A DNA stretch of 64,000 bases from NCBI GenBank assembly GCA_041394245.1, contig JAWKIR010000002.1:682001-746000 (forward strand), given 5' to 3'. Shown here in pieces: positions 8,271 to 16,686 of the stretch (within the stretch, counting starts at the first letter, position 1; the number at the start of each line of letters is the position of its first letter). The notes under the pieces are model-generated. The model searched no databases, was not told the origin of the DNA, and worked only from the letters and a program-made list of their open reading frames with translations. This DNA is from Acidimicrobiales bacterium. Its GTDB lineage: Bacteria > Actinomycetota > Acidimicrobiia > Acidimicrobiales > Aldehydirespiratoraceae. The position numbers and the translations under genes are program-made.

Positions 8271-9236
8271 ATGGTGAACTCGACGAGATTGCGGTTGGTT
8301 GTCGCAGTGGCGCTCGCCCTGCTGCTCACCTCGTGCGGTGGCGACGACGGCGGTGGAGACGGGCCCGTCGGTGCTGCATCCGGCGAGAACGGGCCCGACG
8401 CGGCAGCCCCCGGCGACGGGGGCGGTGGCGCCGTGACGGGGGACTCTTCCCAGCTCGAGGCCACGGCCGAGGAGATGTTCGAGGCGTTCGTCGCGGGTGA
8501 CGACGATGCCTGGTTCGACACCCTCTCGGCGGCGTGCCGGGACCGGCTCGGCTTCGGCGCGGTGCAGAGCCACCTCGACGGCCGCCGGTTCCGGATCGAG
8601 GCCGGTGGGATCGACCTCTCGGCCATGAGCGTGTCGGCGAGCACGGTGTCGTCGTTCGACGGTACGCAGGGCGAGGTGCTCCTCCTGCTGTCCGGCGCCG
8701 ATGCGCCCTTCGTCGAGGAGCTCGCACAGACCTGGGTGCTCGAGAGCGATGGCTGGCACCTCGACGAGTGCGACGACATCGAGCCCGCCGACGGCCTCGA
8801 TGGCTTCGGCGCCGATCGGTCCGATCCGGCCGACGTGGGGTTCGTCATCGACGCCGACGGGCTCCTCGTCGCCTTGCGCGATGTCAATCTCGACAACGCC
8901 GACATCGTCGCCGAGCTGGGCGGCGCCGGCCCCGTGAACGGTGGCGCGCTCGCGACCGCCCAGGTGACCGTTGATCACGTCGGTGCCGAGCCCTCGATCG
9001 TGCTGGGCGAACGGCTGACGTTCAGCTTCGTGGCGGGCGACACCGTCTACGGCGAGGAGAGCGATTGCGCAGGTTCCGGCGACGGCTTCCTCGATCCGGC
9101 GTTGGAGATCGAACGGGGCGGAAGCTCACCGTTCGCCTACCTCTGTCGCGAGATCGACCCGGCCGACGGTCCGGGTCTGCTCCTCCGCATCGAGTCTTCG
9201 GTGTCGGGCGACGACTGGTGGTTCACACTCGGCTGA
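8271..9236 (+). CDS. Secreted lipoprotein of unknown function
   Basis: A 321-residue protein. The N-terminus is a lipoprotein signal with lipobox LLTSC (Cys22) and a Gly/Asp-rich linker to about residue 60. The first globular part (about 65-175) has the mixed helix-strand look of an NTF2/SnoaL-like or DUF4878-type fold (ATAEEMFEAFVAGDDDAWFDTL; later DGWHLDECDD). A second part contains a Cys pair (about residues 266 and 291) probably joined by a disulfide outside the cell. No enzyme motif is visible. An operator-like repeat lies just upstream, so it may belong to the LuxR regulon. Confidence 0.8.
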   Translation: MVNSTRLRLVVAVALALLLTSCGGDDGGGDGPVGAASGENGPDAAAPGDGGGGAVTGDSSQLEATAEEMFEAFVAGDDDAWFDTLSAACRDRLGFGAVQSHLDGRRFRIEAGGIDLSAMSVSASTVSSFDGTQGEVLLLLSGADAPFVEELAQTWVLESDGWHLDECDDIEPADGLDGFGADRSDPADVGFVIDADGLLVALRDVNLDNADIVAELGGAGPVNGGALATAQVTVDHVGAEPSIVLGERLTFSFVAGDTVYGEESDCAGSGDGFLDPALEIERGGSSPFAYLCREIDPADGPGLLLRIESSVSGDDWWFTLG

Positions 9237-9305
9237 AGCGTGGGCGGGCTCGGTCGGTCGTCTCCGTCGGCAACAGTGGACGGCCCTGCTCACCTGGGAC
9301 GACGC

Positions 9306-9321
9306 GACCGGGCCGCCGGTC
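9306..9321. terminator. GC-rich hairpin between convergent genes
   Basis: GACCGG and CCGGTC form a six-pair stem with a four-base loop in the 87-base gap between the convergent lipoprotein and XRE genes. There is no T-run on either side, so termination is inferred only from position and stem strength. Confidence 0.3.
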
Positions 9322-9323
9322 CT

Positions 9324-9914
9324 TCACGGGCGCTGCGGTGATCGGGTGTCGTGGTCTTCGTGGATGTGGGCGCGGTGGCCGTCGCGGTCGAAGATCATGA
9401 TGACCTCGGCGTCGTCGTGGATGGCGGTGATGGCATGCGGGGTCATCGTGGTGAACTGGGCCGCTTCGCCCTGTTCGACGACGATGTCTCGGTCGCCGAG
9501 GGAGAGTCGAACGCGCCCCTCGAGGACGAAGAACCAATCGTGGCCGGGATGGACCTGCTGCTGCGGTCGGCGGGCGCTCGGACGGATGCGTTGTTTGAGG
9601 GCGATGGTCGAGCCGGTGGGCCGGCTCAGCATCCAGGTCGTGCGGTCACCGGACTGACTCGGTTGCGGCCGGATGACGACATCGTCGTCGTTGCTGAGAT
9701 CGAGCAGGGAGTCGAGGTCGATCTGCAGCGCCGCGGCGAGGGGGATGAGGACGTCGAGGCTGATCGTGCGTTTGCCGGTTTCGATGCGGCTGATGGTGGA
9801 TGCGCTGAGGTTGGTGCGTTCAGCGAGAATGTCGAGTGAGAGCCCCATCGAGGTGCGGAGGCTGCGCAACCGGGACCGTACGAGGTGCTCGATCTTGTCG
9901 AGATCAGTGATCAT
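9324..9914 (-). CDS. XRE family regulator with C-terminal cupin domain
   Basis: About 196 residues. An N-terminal HTH_XRE (LRTSMGLSLDILAERTNLSASTISRIETGKRTIS) is followed by a single-domain cupin with HPGHDWFFVLEGRVRL and FTTMTPHAI. In this family the cupin senses a small molecule or metal and the HTH represses the adjacent gene. The frame is open to a TTG at 9953, but ATG at 9914 fits family length better and was chosen. It is divergent from the flavoprotein-methyltransferase gene at 9995, with an 80-base shared promoter, and is the obvious regulator of that gene. Confidence 0.88.
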   Translation of the reverse strand: MITDLDKIEHLVRSRLRSLRTSMGLSLDILAERTNLSASTISRIETGKRTISLDVLIPLAAALQIDLDSLLDLSNDDDVVIRPQPSQSGDRTTWMLSRPTGSTIALKQRIRPSARRPQQQVHPGHDWFFVLEGRVRLSLGDRDIVVEQGEAAQFTTMTPHAITAIHDDAEVIMIFDRDGHRAHIHEDHDTRSPQRP

Positions 9915-9994
9915 CAGCTCACTGCCGTCGACACGATCTTGCGAATACTGCAAGCCGACATCCTCTTCATGACATCCAGCGTACTGTCCGTGGC

Positions 9995-11593
9995 ATGAGT
10001 GGTCATCACAACCGTGTCATCGAACGTCACTGCGATGTTCTCGTGGTCGGCGGTTCCGCCGCGGGATTGGCCGCTGCGCTGCAGCTGGGGCGACAACGTC
10101 GATCGGTGATCGTGGTCGACGCCGGGGAGCCTCGGAATGCGCCGGCCGCGGTCATGCACAGCTTTCTGGGTCGCGACGGAACCCCACCATCGGAGCTCAC
10201 CGACCTCGGACGCGAAGAAGTGCGCAGCTACGGCGGCGAGGTGCTCGACGGACGGGTTGTCGACGTCACCCGCCACGGCGAGGCGTTCACGGCAGAGCTG
10301 GCGGGTGGGCATGCCGTGGTGGCCCGCCGGTTGTTGGTGGCGACCGGCTTGGTGGATGTGCTGCCCGACATCGACGGTGTGGCCGAGCACTGGGGGAGAG
10401 GTGTGATCCACTGCCCCTTCTGCCATGGCTACGAGGTCCGCGATCGCCGGATCGTGCAGATCGTCAGCCATCCGATGGGCCTCCACCCCGCCGCGCTGTT
10501 TCGCCAACTCACCGACGCATTCACCGTCGTCGTGCACGACGACGACGGGATCGGACCCGATCAACTCGACGCACTGGTGTCGGCTGGTGTGAGGGTTGAG
10601 CGAACGCGGGCGGCGAGGTTGACCACCGGCTCCGATGGCACCCTCGTCGGAGTCGAACTCGAGTCGGGGGATGTGGTGGGCGCAGACGCCGTGGTGGTCG
10701 GTCCGCGCTTCGAGGTGGCGACGGCCCCCTTCGCCTCACTCGGGCTCACGTCGGTGCCTCACCCGACGGGACTGGGCACGATCATCGAGACCGACGGGAC
10801 GGGTGCGACGGCGGTGCCGGGGGTATGGGCCGCCGGGAACGTGACCGACCCGACCCAGCAGGTTCTCCAAGCCGCCGCCGACGGCAGCCGGGTCGGCGGG
10901 ATGATCGCCGTCGGTCTCGCCCACGATGACCTGCGCGCCGGCGGGCGGCACTCGTCGAACCAGGCCGACTGGGACCGTCGCTACGCCGGGGACAGGATCT
11001 GGAGCGGCAACCCCAACGGAGCCCTGGTCGCCGAGTTCGACGGTGCCGCGCCCGGGACAGTGCTCGACGTCGGAGCGGGTGAAGGCGGCGACGCGATCTG
11101 GCTGGCCGAACGGGGCTGGGCCGTCACCGCATCCGACATCTCCACCACCGCACTCGCGGTCATCGCTGCCGAGGCCGAACGCCGCGAGCTGCACGTGGAG
11201 TGCCTCCACGCCGACGCCAATGCCCTCGACCCCTACGGCGGACGCCAGTTCGATCTGGTCACGGCCCACTACGCATCGATCCCGCGAACCGGCGACGGGC
11301 GCGCCATCCGTAACCTGCTCGGGGCCGTCGCTCCCGGCGGCACCCTGCTCATGGTCAGCCACGACACCGAACCCATGCGCCACCCGATCGACACCCGCAC
11401 GACGAGCCGGGCCTTCGACCCCGACGCCTACGTCCGGGTCGACGACGTCGAAGTCGCACTCCGCAACGATCCGGCCTGGACGATCGACGTCGCCGAGAAG
11501 CGACCACGGCCACCCGGCGCCGCATCGGCATCTCTTCATGTCGACGACATCGTCATCCGCGCCCGACGCTCCACCACGAGTTCGGCGCGCTAG
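9995..11593 (+). CDS. Bifunctional FAD/NAD(P) oxidoreductase - SAM methyltransferase fusion
   Basis: A 532-residue fusion. Residues 1-315 are a thioredoxin-reductase-like flavoprotein: the dinucleotide motif VVGGSAAG at 17-24, the redox CPFCHGYE with C140 and C143, and GVWAAGN at 276-282. Residues from about 320 form a class I methyltransferase, starting DWDRRYAGDRIWSGNPN with the SAM motif LDVGAGEGGD at 357-366. The same two-domain order is a known architecture in actinobacteria. The reaction is not established. A role in thiol or toxic-metalloid/volatile thiol methylation, or in detoxification, is inference. Divergent from the XRE-cupin regulator. Confidence 0.9.
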   Translation: MSGHHNRVIERHCDVLVVGGSAAGLAAALQLGRQRRSVIVVDAGEPRNAPAAVMHSFLGRDGTPPSELTDLGREEVRSYGGEVLDGRVVDVTRHGEAFTAELAGGHAVVARRLLVATGLVDVLPDIDGVAEHWGRGVIHCPFCHGYEVRDRRIVQIVSHPMGLHPAALFRQLTDAFTVVVHDDDGIGPDQLDALVSAGVRVERTRAARLTTGSDGTLVGVELESGDVVGADAVVVGPRFEVATAPFASLGLTSVPHPTGLGTIIETDGTGATAVPGVWAAGNVTDPTQQVLQAAADGSRVGGMIAVGLAHDDLRAGGRHSSNQADWDRRYAGDRIWSGNPNGALVAEFDGAAPGTVLDVGAGEGGDAIWLAERGWAVTASDISTTALAVIAAEAERRELHVECLHADANALDPYGGRQFDLVTAHYASIPRTGDGRAIRNLLGAVAPGGTLLMVSHDTEPMRHPIDTRTTSRAFDPDAYVRVDDVEVALRNDPAWTIDVAEKRPRPPGAASASLHVDDIVIRARRSTTSSAR

Positions 11594-11665
11594 CGCCACG
11601 GACCCTGGCCGCTCGCACGGACCAGGGAGCGGCGTGAGGTCCGACCAACCTGCGGCCCGGCAGGC

Positions 11666-11866
11666 TCACGGGTCATCTCGGGATCGGTGCCGATGCAGCG
11701 AAAGGGGGCCGAGTGCAGTGGCAATCCACATCGCGAGGGGCCACGCGATCTGGCCGGTGTCGATCATGACGGCGGCCCAGATGATCGAGGCGGCGACGAA
11801 CCCGACCGTGTGGCGATGGCGACGGAAGACCCGGTCCGCGGCGAGCCGGTAGGTGCCGGCGGTCAT
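11666..11866 (-). CDS. Small two-span membrane protein
   Basis: A 66-residue protein with two hydrophobic stretches (about residues 20-35 and 38-55) and basic ends; the motif FRRHRHTVGF precedes the first span. Its ATG overlaps the TGA of the dehydrogenase gene upstream by four bases, which supports expression from the same TetR-controlled promoter. It resembles small 2TM-domain proteins. No function can be assigned. Confidence 0.6.
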   Translation of the reverse strand: MTAGTYRLAADRVFRRHRHTVGFVAASIIWAAVMIDTGQIAWPLAMWIATALGPLSLHRHRSRDDP

Positions 11867-12912
11867 TGCCGGACCGTGATGACGGCCTTGCCGGTGAGCT
11901 CGCCGGCTGCCATGGCGGCGATCGCGGCCGGGACCTGGGCAAGGTCGAAGCGCCGACCGATGGTGGGGGTGATGGTGCCATCGGCGAGGTGGGCCGCGAG
12001 GGATTCGATGAACTCGAGTGATTCAGTGCTGATGAAGAACGCGAGACGTTGCTTGACGAAGGGGGAGAGGAGGGCGGCGCGGAGCTGGCGGCCGATGCCA
12101 CCGGTGAACCGATCACCACCCTCGCCACCGACGATGACGAGGGTGCCGGTGGGGGTGAGGGCGCGGCGGAGTCGGGACAGGGGGTTGCGGCCGCCGATGT
12201 CGATGATGAGGTCGTAGCGCTCGTCCCCCTCGTCGATGTGTTGGGTCGTGTAGTCGATGACCCGGTCGGCGCCGAGGGATCGGACGGTGTCGAGCTTGGC
12301 GCCGCTGGCGACGCCGGTGACGGTGGCGCCGAGCGCCTTGGCCAGCTGAACCGTGAACGAGCCGACACCGCCGGAGGCACCGATCACGAGCACGTGCTGG
12401 CCCGATTCGAGCCGGCCGACCTTCGTCAGGGCCTGGAGTGCGGTGATCCCAGAGATCGTGGAGACGGCGGCTTGTTCGAAGCTGACCGAGTCGGGCTTGT
12501 GGGCCAGCTTGGCCTCCTTCGCGACGGCGAACTCGGCAAAGGTGCCGCGGCCGATACCGAACACCGCGTCTCCGACGACGAAGCGGCTGACTTCGTCGCC
12601 GACCTCGACGACGCGGCCGGCGACGTCCATGCCGAGCACCGGGTTCTCCGGTTTGGTGAAGCCGAAGCCCATGATCCGCATCAGGTAGGGCGTGCCGGTC
12701 ATGAGATGCCAGACGCCGCGGTCGAGACCGGCGGCTTCGACTTGGATGAGAACCTCGTCTGCGCCGATGCCGGGCCGCTCCATGTTCGCCACGTGCAGCA
12801 CCTCGGCGGAGCCGTACGTGCGTTGGGTGACGGCGCGCATCGTCGTGGGAGTGGTGGCGGACGACGGTGTGGCGGCCGGACTGCCTGGTGTGTGCTCGGT
12901 CGAGCGGTGCAT
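11863..12912 (-). CDS. Zinc-independent MDR dehydrogenase / quinone-reductase-like
   Basis: About 349 residues of the medium-chain reductase superfamily. A GroES-like half ends with NPVLGMDVAGRVVEVGDEV. A Rossmann half carries VLVIGASGGVGSFTVQLAKA, and later VIDYTTQHIDEGDERYDLIIDIGG. The catalytic and structural zinc Cys residues are absent, as in quinone oxidoreductases and NAD(P)-dependent reductases of this branch. ATG at 12912 has GGAG at seven bases. A second in-frame ATG at 12840 would also give a full domain. It is divergent from the TetR gene at 13005, with two identical operators between them, so it is very probably repressed by that TetR. Confidence 0.88.
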   Translation of the reverse strand: MHRSTEHTPGSPAATPSSATTPTTMRAVTQRTYGSAEVLHVANMERPGIGADEVLIQVEAAGLDRGVWHLMTGTPYLMRIMGFGFTKPENPVLGMDVAGRVVEVGDEVSRFVVGDAVFGIGRGTFAEFAVAKEAKLAHKPDSVSFEQAAVSTISGITALQALTKVGRLESGQHVLVIGASGGVGSFTVQLAKALGATVTGVASGAKLDTVRSLGADRVIDYTTQHIDEGDERYDLIIDIGGRNPLSRLRRALTPTGTLVIVGGEGGDRFTGGIGRQLRAALLSPFVKQRLAFFISTESLEFIESLAAHLADGTITPTIGRRFDLAQVPAAIAAMAAGELTGKAVITVRQ

Positions 12913-12927
12913 GTCATTCTCCGTGTT

Positions 12928-12941
12928 CGTACTTAGTACTG
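12928..12941. promoter_or_regulatory. TetR operator, copy 1
   Basis: CGTACTTAGTACTG contains the perfect odd palindrome GTACT-T-AGTAC. The same 14 bases recur at 12961-12974. Copy 1 lies 16 bases upstream of the dehydrogenase start, where binding would block its transcription. Confidence 0.7.
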
Positions 12942-12960
12942 GTATGTTGCGTACCCTAGT

Positions 12961-12974
12961 CGTACTTAGTACTG
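12961..12974. promoter_or_regulatory. TetR operator, copy 2
   Basis: This is an exact repeat of 12928-12941, 33 bases away (about three helical turns) and 31 bases upstream of the TetR start. Between the two copies is a GGTA-N7-TACC inverted repeat (12941-12954). The arrangement fits one TetR protein repressing both divergent genes. Confidence 0.7.
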
Positions 12975-13004
12975 TTGGCAACCGGAACCCCGAATGGAGG
13001 AGCA

Positions 13005-13676
13005 ATGGCAGCGTCCAGCACGCAGGAGCGGCCTCAATCGAAGCGGCCAAGGCTGAGTGCTGACCGCGTGCTCGACGGCGCGGTCGCGCTCGCCGACGAG
13101 ATCGGGGTCGACGCGTTCACGATCCGCAAACTCGCCGATGCACTCGACACCAAGCCGATGACGATCTATCACCACCTCGACAGCAAGGACGCGATCGTCG
13201 ACGGCATGGTCGATCGCGTCTTCGCCGAGATCGAACGGCCGCCGGCCGAACTGGGTTGGAAGGACGCGATGCGCCATCGCTGCGTGTCGGCCCGGGAAGT
13301 GCTGAGTCGGCACTGGTGGGCTGCGCCGCTGATGGAGTCCCGGACCAACCCCGGGCCCGAAACACTCGGCCACCACGACGCCGTGCTCGGCTGCCTACGG
13401 CGCGGCGGACTGTCGCTGGAGATGACCGCGCACGCCTACGCCTTGCTCGACAGCTACGTCTACGGGTTCGCCCTCCAGGAGGCGAACCTCCCTGCGACCG
13501 GCGGCGCCGAGATGGCCGACCTCGCCGGCGACATCATCGAGCCGCTCTCCGCCGAGACCTACCCCCACCTCACCGAGTTCACCACCGGCCATGTCCTCCA
13601 GCCCGGCTACGACTTCCGCGCCGAGTTCGACTTCGGGCTCGACCTCATCCTCGATGCACTCGAACGGATGACCTGA
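13005..13676 (+). CDS. TetR family repressor
   Basis: About 223 residues. ATG at 13005 follows GGAGGAG and was preferred over a TTG at 12975. The HTH is clear: SADRVLDGAVALADEIG, then FTIRKLADALDTKPMTIYHHLDSKD. The C-terminal domain (WWAAPLMESRTNPGP, HAYALLDSYVYGFAL) is the helical ligand-binding type found in TetR proteins near oxidoreductases. Two exact palindromic sites lie between it and the divergent dehydrogenase. It is predicted to repress both genes until an unknown ligand binds. Confidence 0.9.
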   Translation: MAASSTQERPQSKRPRLSADRVLDGAVALADEIGVDAFTIRKLADALDTKPMTIYHHLDSKDAIVDGMVDRVFAEIERPPAELGWKDAMRHRCVSAREVLSRHWWAAPLMESRTNPGPETLGHHDAVLGCLRRGGLSLEMTAHAYALLDSYVYGFALQEANLPATGGAEMADLAGDIIEPLSAETYPHLTEFTTGHVLQPGYDFRAEFDFGLDLILDALERMT

Positions 13677-13773
13677 CACCGCTCGACGGGCGCCGGTCAC
13701 AGGATGAGGGCCGCGACGACGGCGAACCCCATCGGGGGTGGACTCGGCGGCGTGGCCGGCGTGGGTCGGTTGC

Positions 13774-14784
13774 CTAGTGCTCGAGGACGACTCGGTATCG
13801 GGCTTTGCCGTCCCTCAGATGGTCGACGGCTTCGTTGATTCGGTCGAAGGAGAAGGTCTCGGTCACGGGTCGGATGCCGTGACGACCGGCGAAGTCGAGC
13901 ATCTTGGCGATGTCGGAGGGGCGGCCGGCCGGCGAGCTGCCGACCGAGCGCTGGGTCATCATCAACGACTGCATCGGGAAGGTGAGCGGTTCGGGCACGG
14001 CTCCGAGGACGTGAAGTCGGCCGCGACGCCTGAGTGTTGCGAGGAGTGCATCCCAGTCCAACGGGACGTTGACGGTGGAGATGAGGAGGTCGAGGGAGTC
14101 GGCGGCGCCGGCGATGGCCTCGGGGTCACGGGAATTCAGGACGTGGTGGGCGCCGAGTTCGTGCGCCTCCTCCAACTTGGCTTCGGTTGATGTGAACGCC
14201 GTGACCTCACAGCCCCACGCCCGGGCGAACTTGACGGCGAGGTGCCCGAGGCCGCCGATGCCGATGACGCCGACTCTGGCAGTAGGGGAGATGCCGAGCT
14301 GTGAGAAGGGGGTGAAGACGGTGATGCCCCCGCACATGAGCGGTCCCGCGGTTGCCGGATCGACTGTGTCGGGGAGCTTGAACGCCGCTGCGGCATCGGC
14401 GCGGACGACGTCGGCATAGCCGCCCGCACGGCCGATGAAGGTGCTCTGGGCAGTGGCGCACATGTTGTGGTCGCCCGTCATGCACTGGTCACATGACATG
14501 CAATAGCTGGAGTGCCAGCCGATCCCCACGACGTCGCCGGGCGAGAGATGCGTCACGTGTTCGCCGACGGCGCGAACCGTACCGACGATCTCATGGCCGG
14601 GGATCATCGGGTAGGGCGAGAAACCCCAGTCGTTGTCGATCATGCTGACGTCGCTGTAGCAGATACCGCAGTTCATGACGTCGACGTCGACTTCGACGGC
14701 GCCGAGCTCGCCGAGCTCGAACTCGACGGGTTCGAGTCGTCCTCCGGGTTCCTGAACGGCGTAGGCGTGCACAGTGGTCGTCAT
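13774..14784 (-). CDS. Zinc-dependent alcohol dehydrogenase (cinnamyl alcohol dehydrogenase/YahK type)
   Basis: A protein of 336 residues. The catalytic zinc site is C39 in NCGICYSD with H64-E65 in IPGHE. The structural zinc Cys residues are at about 95, 98, 101 and 109 (the YCMSCDQC region and NMC). The NADP(H) fold has GVIGIGGLGHLAVKFA. This set is typical of CAD/YahK-type aldehyde reductases with broad aromatic or aliphatic aldehyde range. GAGGAA precedes the ATG at 14784. The frame remains open far upstream to 15762, but that part is antisense to the AraC gene. Divergent from the AraC regulator, its likely activator. Confidence 0.92.
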   Translation of the reverse strand: MTTTVHAYAVQEPGGRLEPVEFELGELGAVEVDVDVMNCGICYSDVSMIDNDWGFSPYPMIPGHEIVGTVRAVGEHVTHLSPGDVVGIGWHSSYCMSCDQCMTGDHNMCATAQSTFIGRAGGYADVVRADAAAAFKLPDTVDPATAGPLMCGGITVFTPFSQLGISPTARVGVIGIGGLGHLAVKFARAWGCEVTAFTSTEAKLEEAHELGAHHVLNSRDPEAIAGAADSLDLLISTVNVPLDWDALLATLRRRGRLHVLGAVPEPLTFPMQSLMMTQRSVGSSPAGRPSDIAKMLDFAGRHGIRPVTETFSFDRINEAVDHLRDGKARYRVVLEH

Positions 14785-14843
14785 CGAAAGTTCCTCTCGG
14801 CGTGGCGGGAGACCCATCGTGCTCGTCGGGCCACACCGCCAGA

Positions 14844-14880
14844 TGCCGAATCCTGCGGAACACCTGCCCAATCCTCCGAT
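14844..14880. promoter_or_regulatory. Direct repeats, candidate AraC-type binding sites
   Basis: TGCCGAATCCTGCGGA (14844-14859) and TGCCCAATCCTCCGAT (14865-14880) agree at 12 of 16 positions and are spaced by 21 bases, two helical turns. That is the usual geometry for an AraC-family dimer. They lie in the 147-base divergent region between the alcohol dehydrogenase and AraC genes. Confidence 0.4.
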
Positions 14881-14931
14881 GCTTTGGCGGATCCGGGCAG
14901 TCCCGGCGCATCCCGCACCTATGCTCGGGAA

Positions 14932-15837
14932 ATGACCGATGCGACTCGACCGATGATCGACCTCATCTCTCGGGTGCGCCGATTCGCAGACCTGGCGGTC
15001 GAAGTGGGAGGAGTCGTTCCGACCGGCGTCGAGGGTCTCGTCGTCACCCAGAGCAGGGCTCCGACCCGACTCGACGGGACCGTCTACGACCCGGTCGTCT
15101 GCCTGATCCTCCAAGGGGCCAAAGAACTCGTCCTCACCGAACGTCGGGTCAGCTGCCGACAAGGCCAGTCGGTCATCGTCAGCCACGACACCCCGGTCGC
15201 ATCGCGGATCACCGACGCGTCGCACGACGCCCCCTACCTGGCACTGATCCTGCGCATCGATCCCACTGTCCTCCGCAGCCTGATCGACGACCTCGGCGAC
15301 CCCGACACCGACGAACCGAGTTCGGCCTCGATCCAGGTCGGCGAATCCGACGCCGACCTCATCGATGCGATGTCCCGACTCTTCGCCCTTCGGGGTCGCG
15401 CCCGCGATTCGGCAACGCTCGCCCCGCTCATCAGCCGCGAGATCCACTACCGGTTGTTGGAAGCCGAACACGGAGCGTCCCTTCGTCGACTCGTGCGCCG
15501 CAACGGTCAGTCCGCCCGGATCTCGACCGCCATCGCCACGATCCGCAACGATCTGGCCCAGCCGCTGTCGGTCACCGAATTGGCTCGGCAGGCGAACATG
15601 AGTGCATCGACGTTTCATCACCACTTCAAGGCGATCACCGAGACGACACCACTCCAGTACCAGAAACAGCTCCGGTTGCTCGAAGCCCGGCGGCTCTTGT
15701 CCGAGGGGGAGCAGTCCGTCGCCGATGCTGCCCATGCGGTCGGCTACCGCAGCGCCACACAATTCAGCCGCGAGTACGCACGCACGTTCGGCGCGCCGCC
15801 ACGAGACACCGCGAGACTCATCTCATCCCAGGCCTGA
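14932..15837 (+). CDS. AraC family transcriptional regulator
   Basis: A 301-residue protein. The N-terminal cupin-like AraC_N domain (VVTQSRAPTRLDGTVYDPVV, GQSVIVSHDTPVASRI) precedes a double HTH at about 200-295: PLSVTELARQANMSASTFHHHF, then SVADAAHAVGYRSATQFSREYARTF. The AraC_N type (as in the YqhC family) commonly activates divergent aldehyde reductase genes, which matches the neighbour at 14784. The ATG at 14932 was chosen. An overlapping four-codon ATG frame begins at 14921 just before it. Confidence 0.9.
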   Translation: MTDATRPMIDLISRVRRFADLAVEVGGVVPTGVEGLVVTQSRAPTRLDGTVYDPVVCLILQGAKELVLTERRVSCRQGQSVIVSHDTPVASRITDASHDAPYLALILRIDPTVLRSLIDDLGDPDTDEPSSASIQVGESDADLIDAMSRLFALRGRARDSATLAPLISREIHYRLLEAEHGASLRRLVRRNGQSARISTAIATIRNDLAQPLSVTELARQANMSASTFHHHFKAITETTPLQYQKQLRLLEARRLLSEGEQSVADAAHAVGYRSATQFSREYARTFGAPPRDTARLISSQA

Positions 15838-15933
15838 GCGGCGACGGTCGCCACTGCGTCGTCCCGACTGGCGGCGACGTGCCACACCACATTCGCCTTC
15901 ATGGGCCGGACCGCCGCTGGGTAGGGTCGTGGC

Positions 15934-16686
15934 GTGAAGGGACTCGCAGGGCGCAGCATCGTGGTGACCGGAGGAGCCTCAGGCATCGGTTTGGCAACGG
16001 TCCGATTTCTCCAGGACGAAGGTGCGGCCGTGGCGATCATCGATCGCGACGCAGAGGGGGCCGAGGCCGTGGGCGTGCCCTGGGTCGAGGCCGACTTGGC
16101 CGACGCCGACGGCTGGCGCGCGGCGGTCCTCGATGCGGCCGGTGAGCTCGGCGGCATCGACGGCTTGGTGAACAATGCGGTGTCGGTCGTCGGGGGCCCC
16201 GCCTCCCTTTCCGAACAGAACCTCGACGACTTCTCGGCGACCCTGGCCAGGAACAGCACCAGTGTGCTGGCTGCCACCCAGGCAGCGGCCCAACTGATGC
16301 TCGGGCCCGGCGCCATCGTCAACATCGCGTCCCTTCAGGGAACGAACGCCTCGCCCGGTCTCTATCAGTACGGCGCAGCCAAGGCAGCCGTGATCCATCT
16401 CACCAAGTCCTTGGCCCTCGAGCTCGCCCCACGCCACATTCGGGTGAACGCCGTGGCGCCGGCCATGACACTGACCCCGGCGGTCATGCGCGGGGTGAGC
16501 AGCGAGCGCCGGGCCGCGAGCATCGCGGCCATCCCGCTCGGCTACGCGGGCGAGCCCGAAGACATCGCCGGCACGGTCGGCTTTCTGCTCAGCGACCTGG
16601 CCCGGTTCATCACGGGCCAGCTGCTGATCGCCGATGGGGGCCTCGGTCTCACGACAGCCCGTCCTCATCGAGGCGAGTTGCCGTAG
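15934..16686 (+). CDS. SDR family oxidoreductase
   Basis: A 250-residue classical SDR starting at GTG. It has TGGASGIGLATV at about 11-22, NNAV near 79, a Ser in VNIASLQG, and catalytic Tyr and Lys in YQYGAAKAA. The C-terminal FLLSDLARFITGQLLIADGG is the usual NAD(P)-SDR ending. The cofactor region VAIIDRDAEG, with Asp at the end of the second strand, suggests NAD preference. The substrate is unknown. It is not overlapped by neighbours; a 359-base gap follows. Confidence 0.88.
   Translation: MKGLAGRSIVVTGGASGIGLATVRFLQDEGAAVAIIDRDAEGAEAVGVPWVEADLADADGWRAAVLDAAGELGGIDGLVNNAVSVVGGPASLSEQNLDDFSATLARNSTSVLAATQAAAQLMLGPGAIVNIASLQGTNASPGLYQYGAAKAAVIHLTKSLALELAPRHIRVNAVAPAMTLTPAVMRGVSSERRAASIAAIPLGYAGEPEDIAGTVGFLLSDLARFITGQLLIADGGLGLTTARPHRGELP

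Noticed and set aside
9915..9953. TTG at 9953 as the start of the XRE-cupin gene
   Set aside because: The ATG at 9914 gives the usual length and a normal HTH start; the extra 13 residues have no family support.
13774..15762. A 662-codon open frame extending the alcohol dehydrogenase upstream
   Set aside because: Everything beyond 14784 is antisense to the AraC gene and has no domain character; a ribosome site and the family N-terminus are at 14784.
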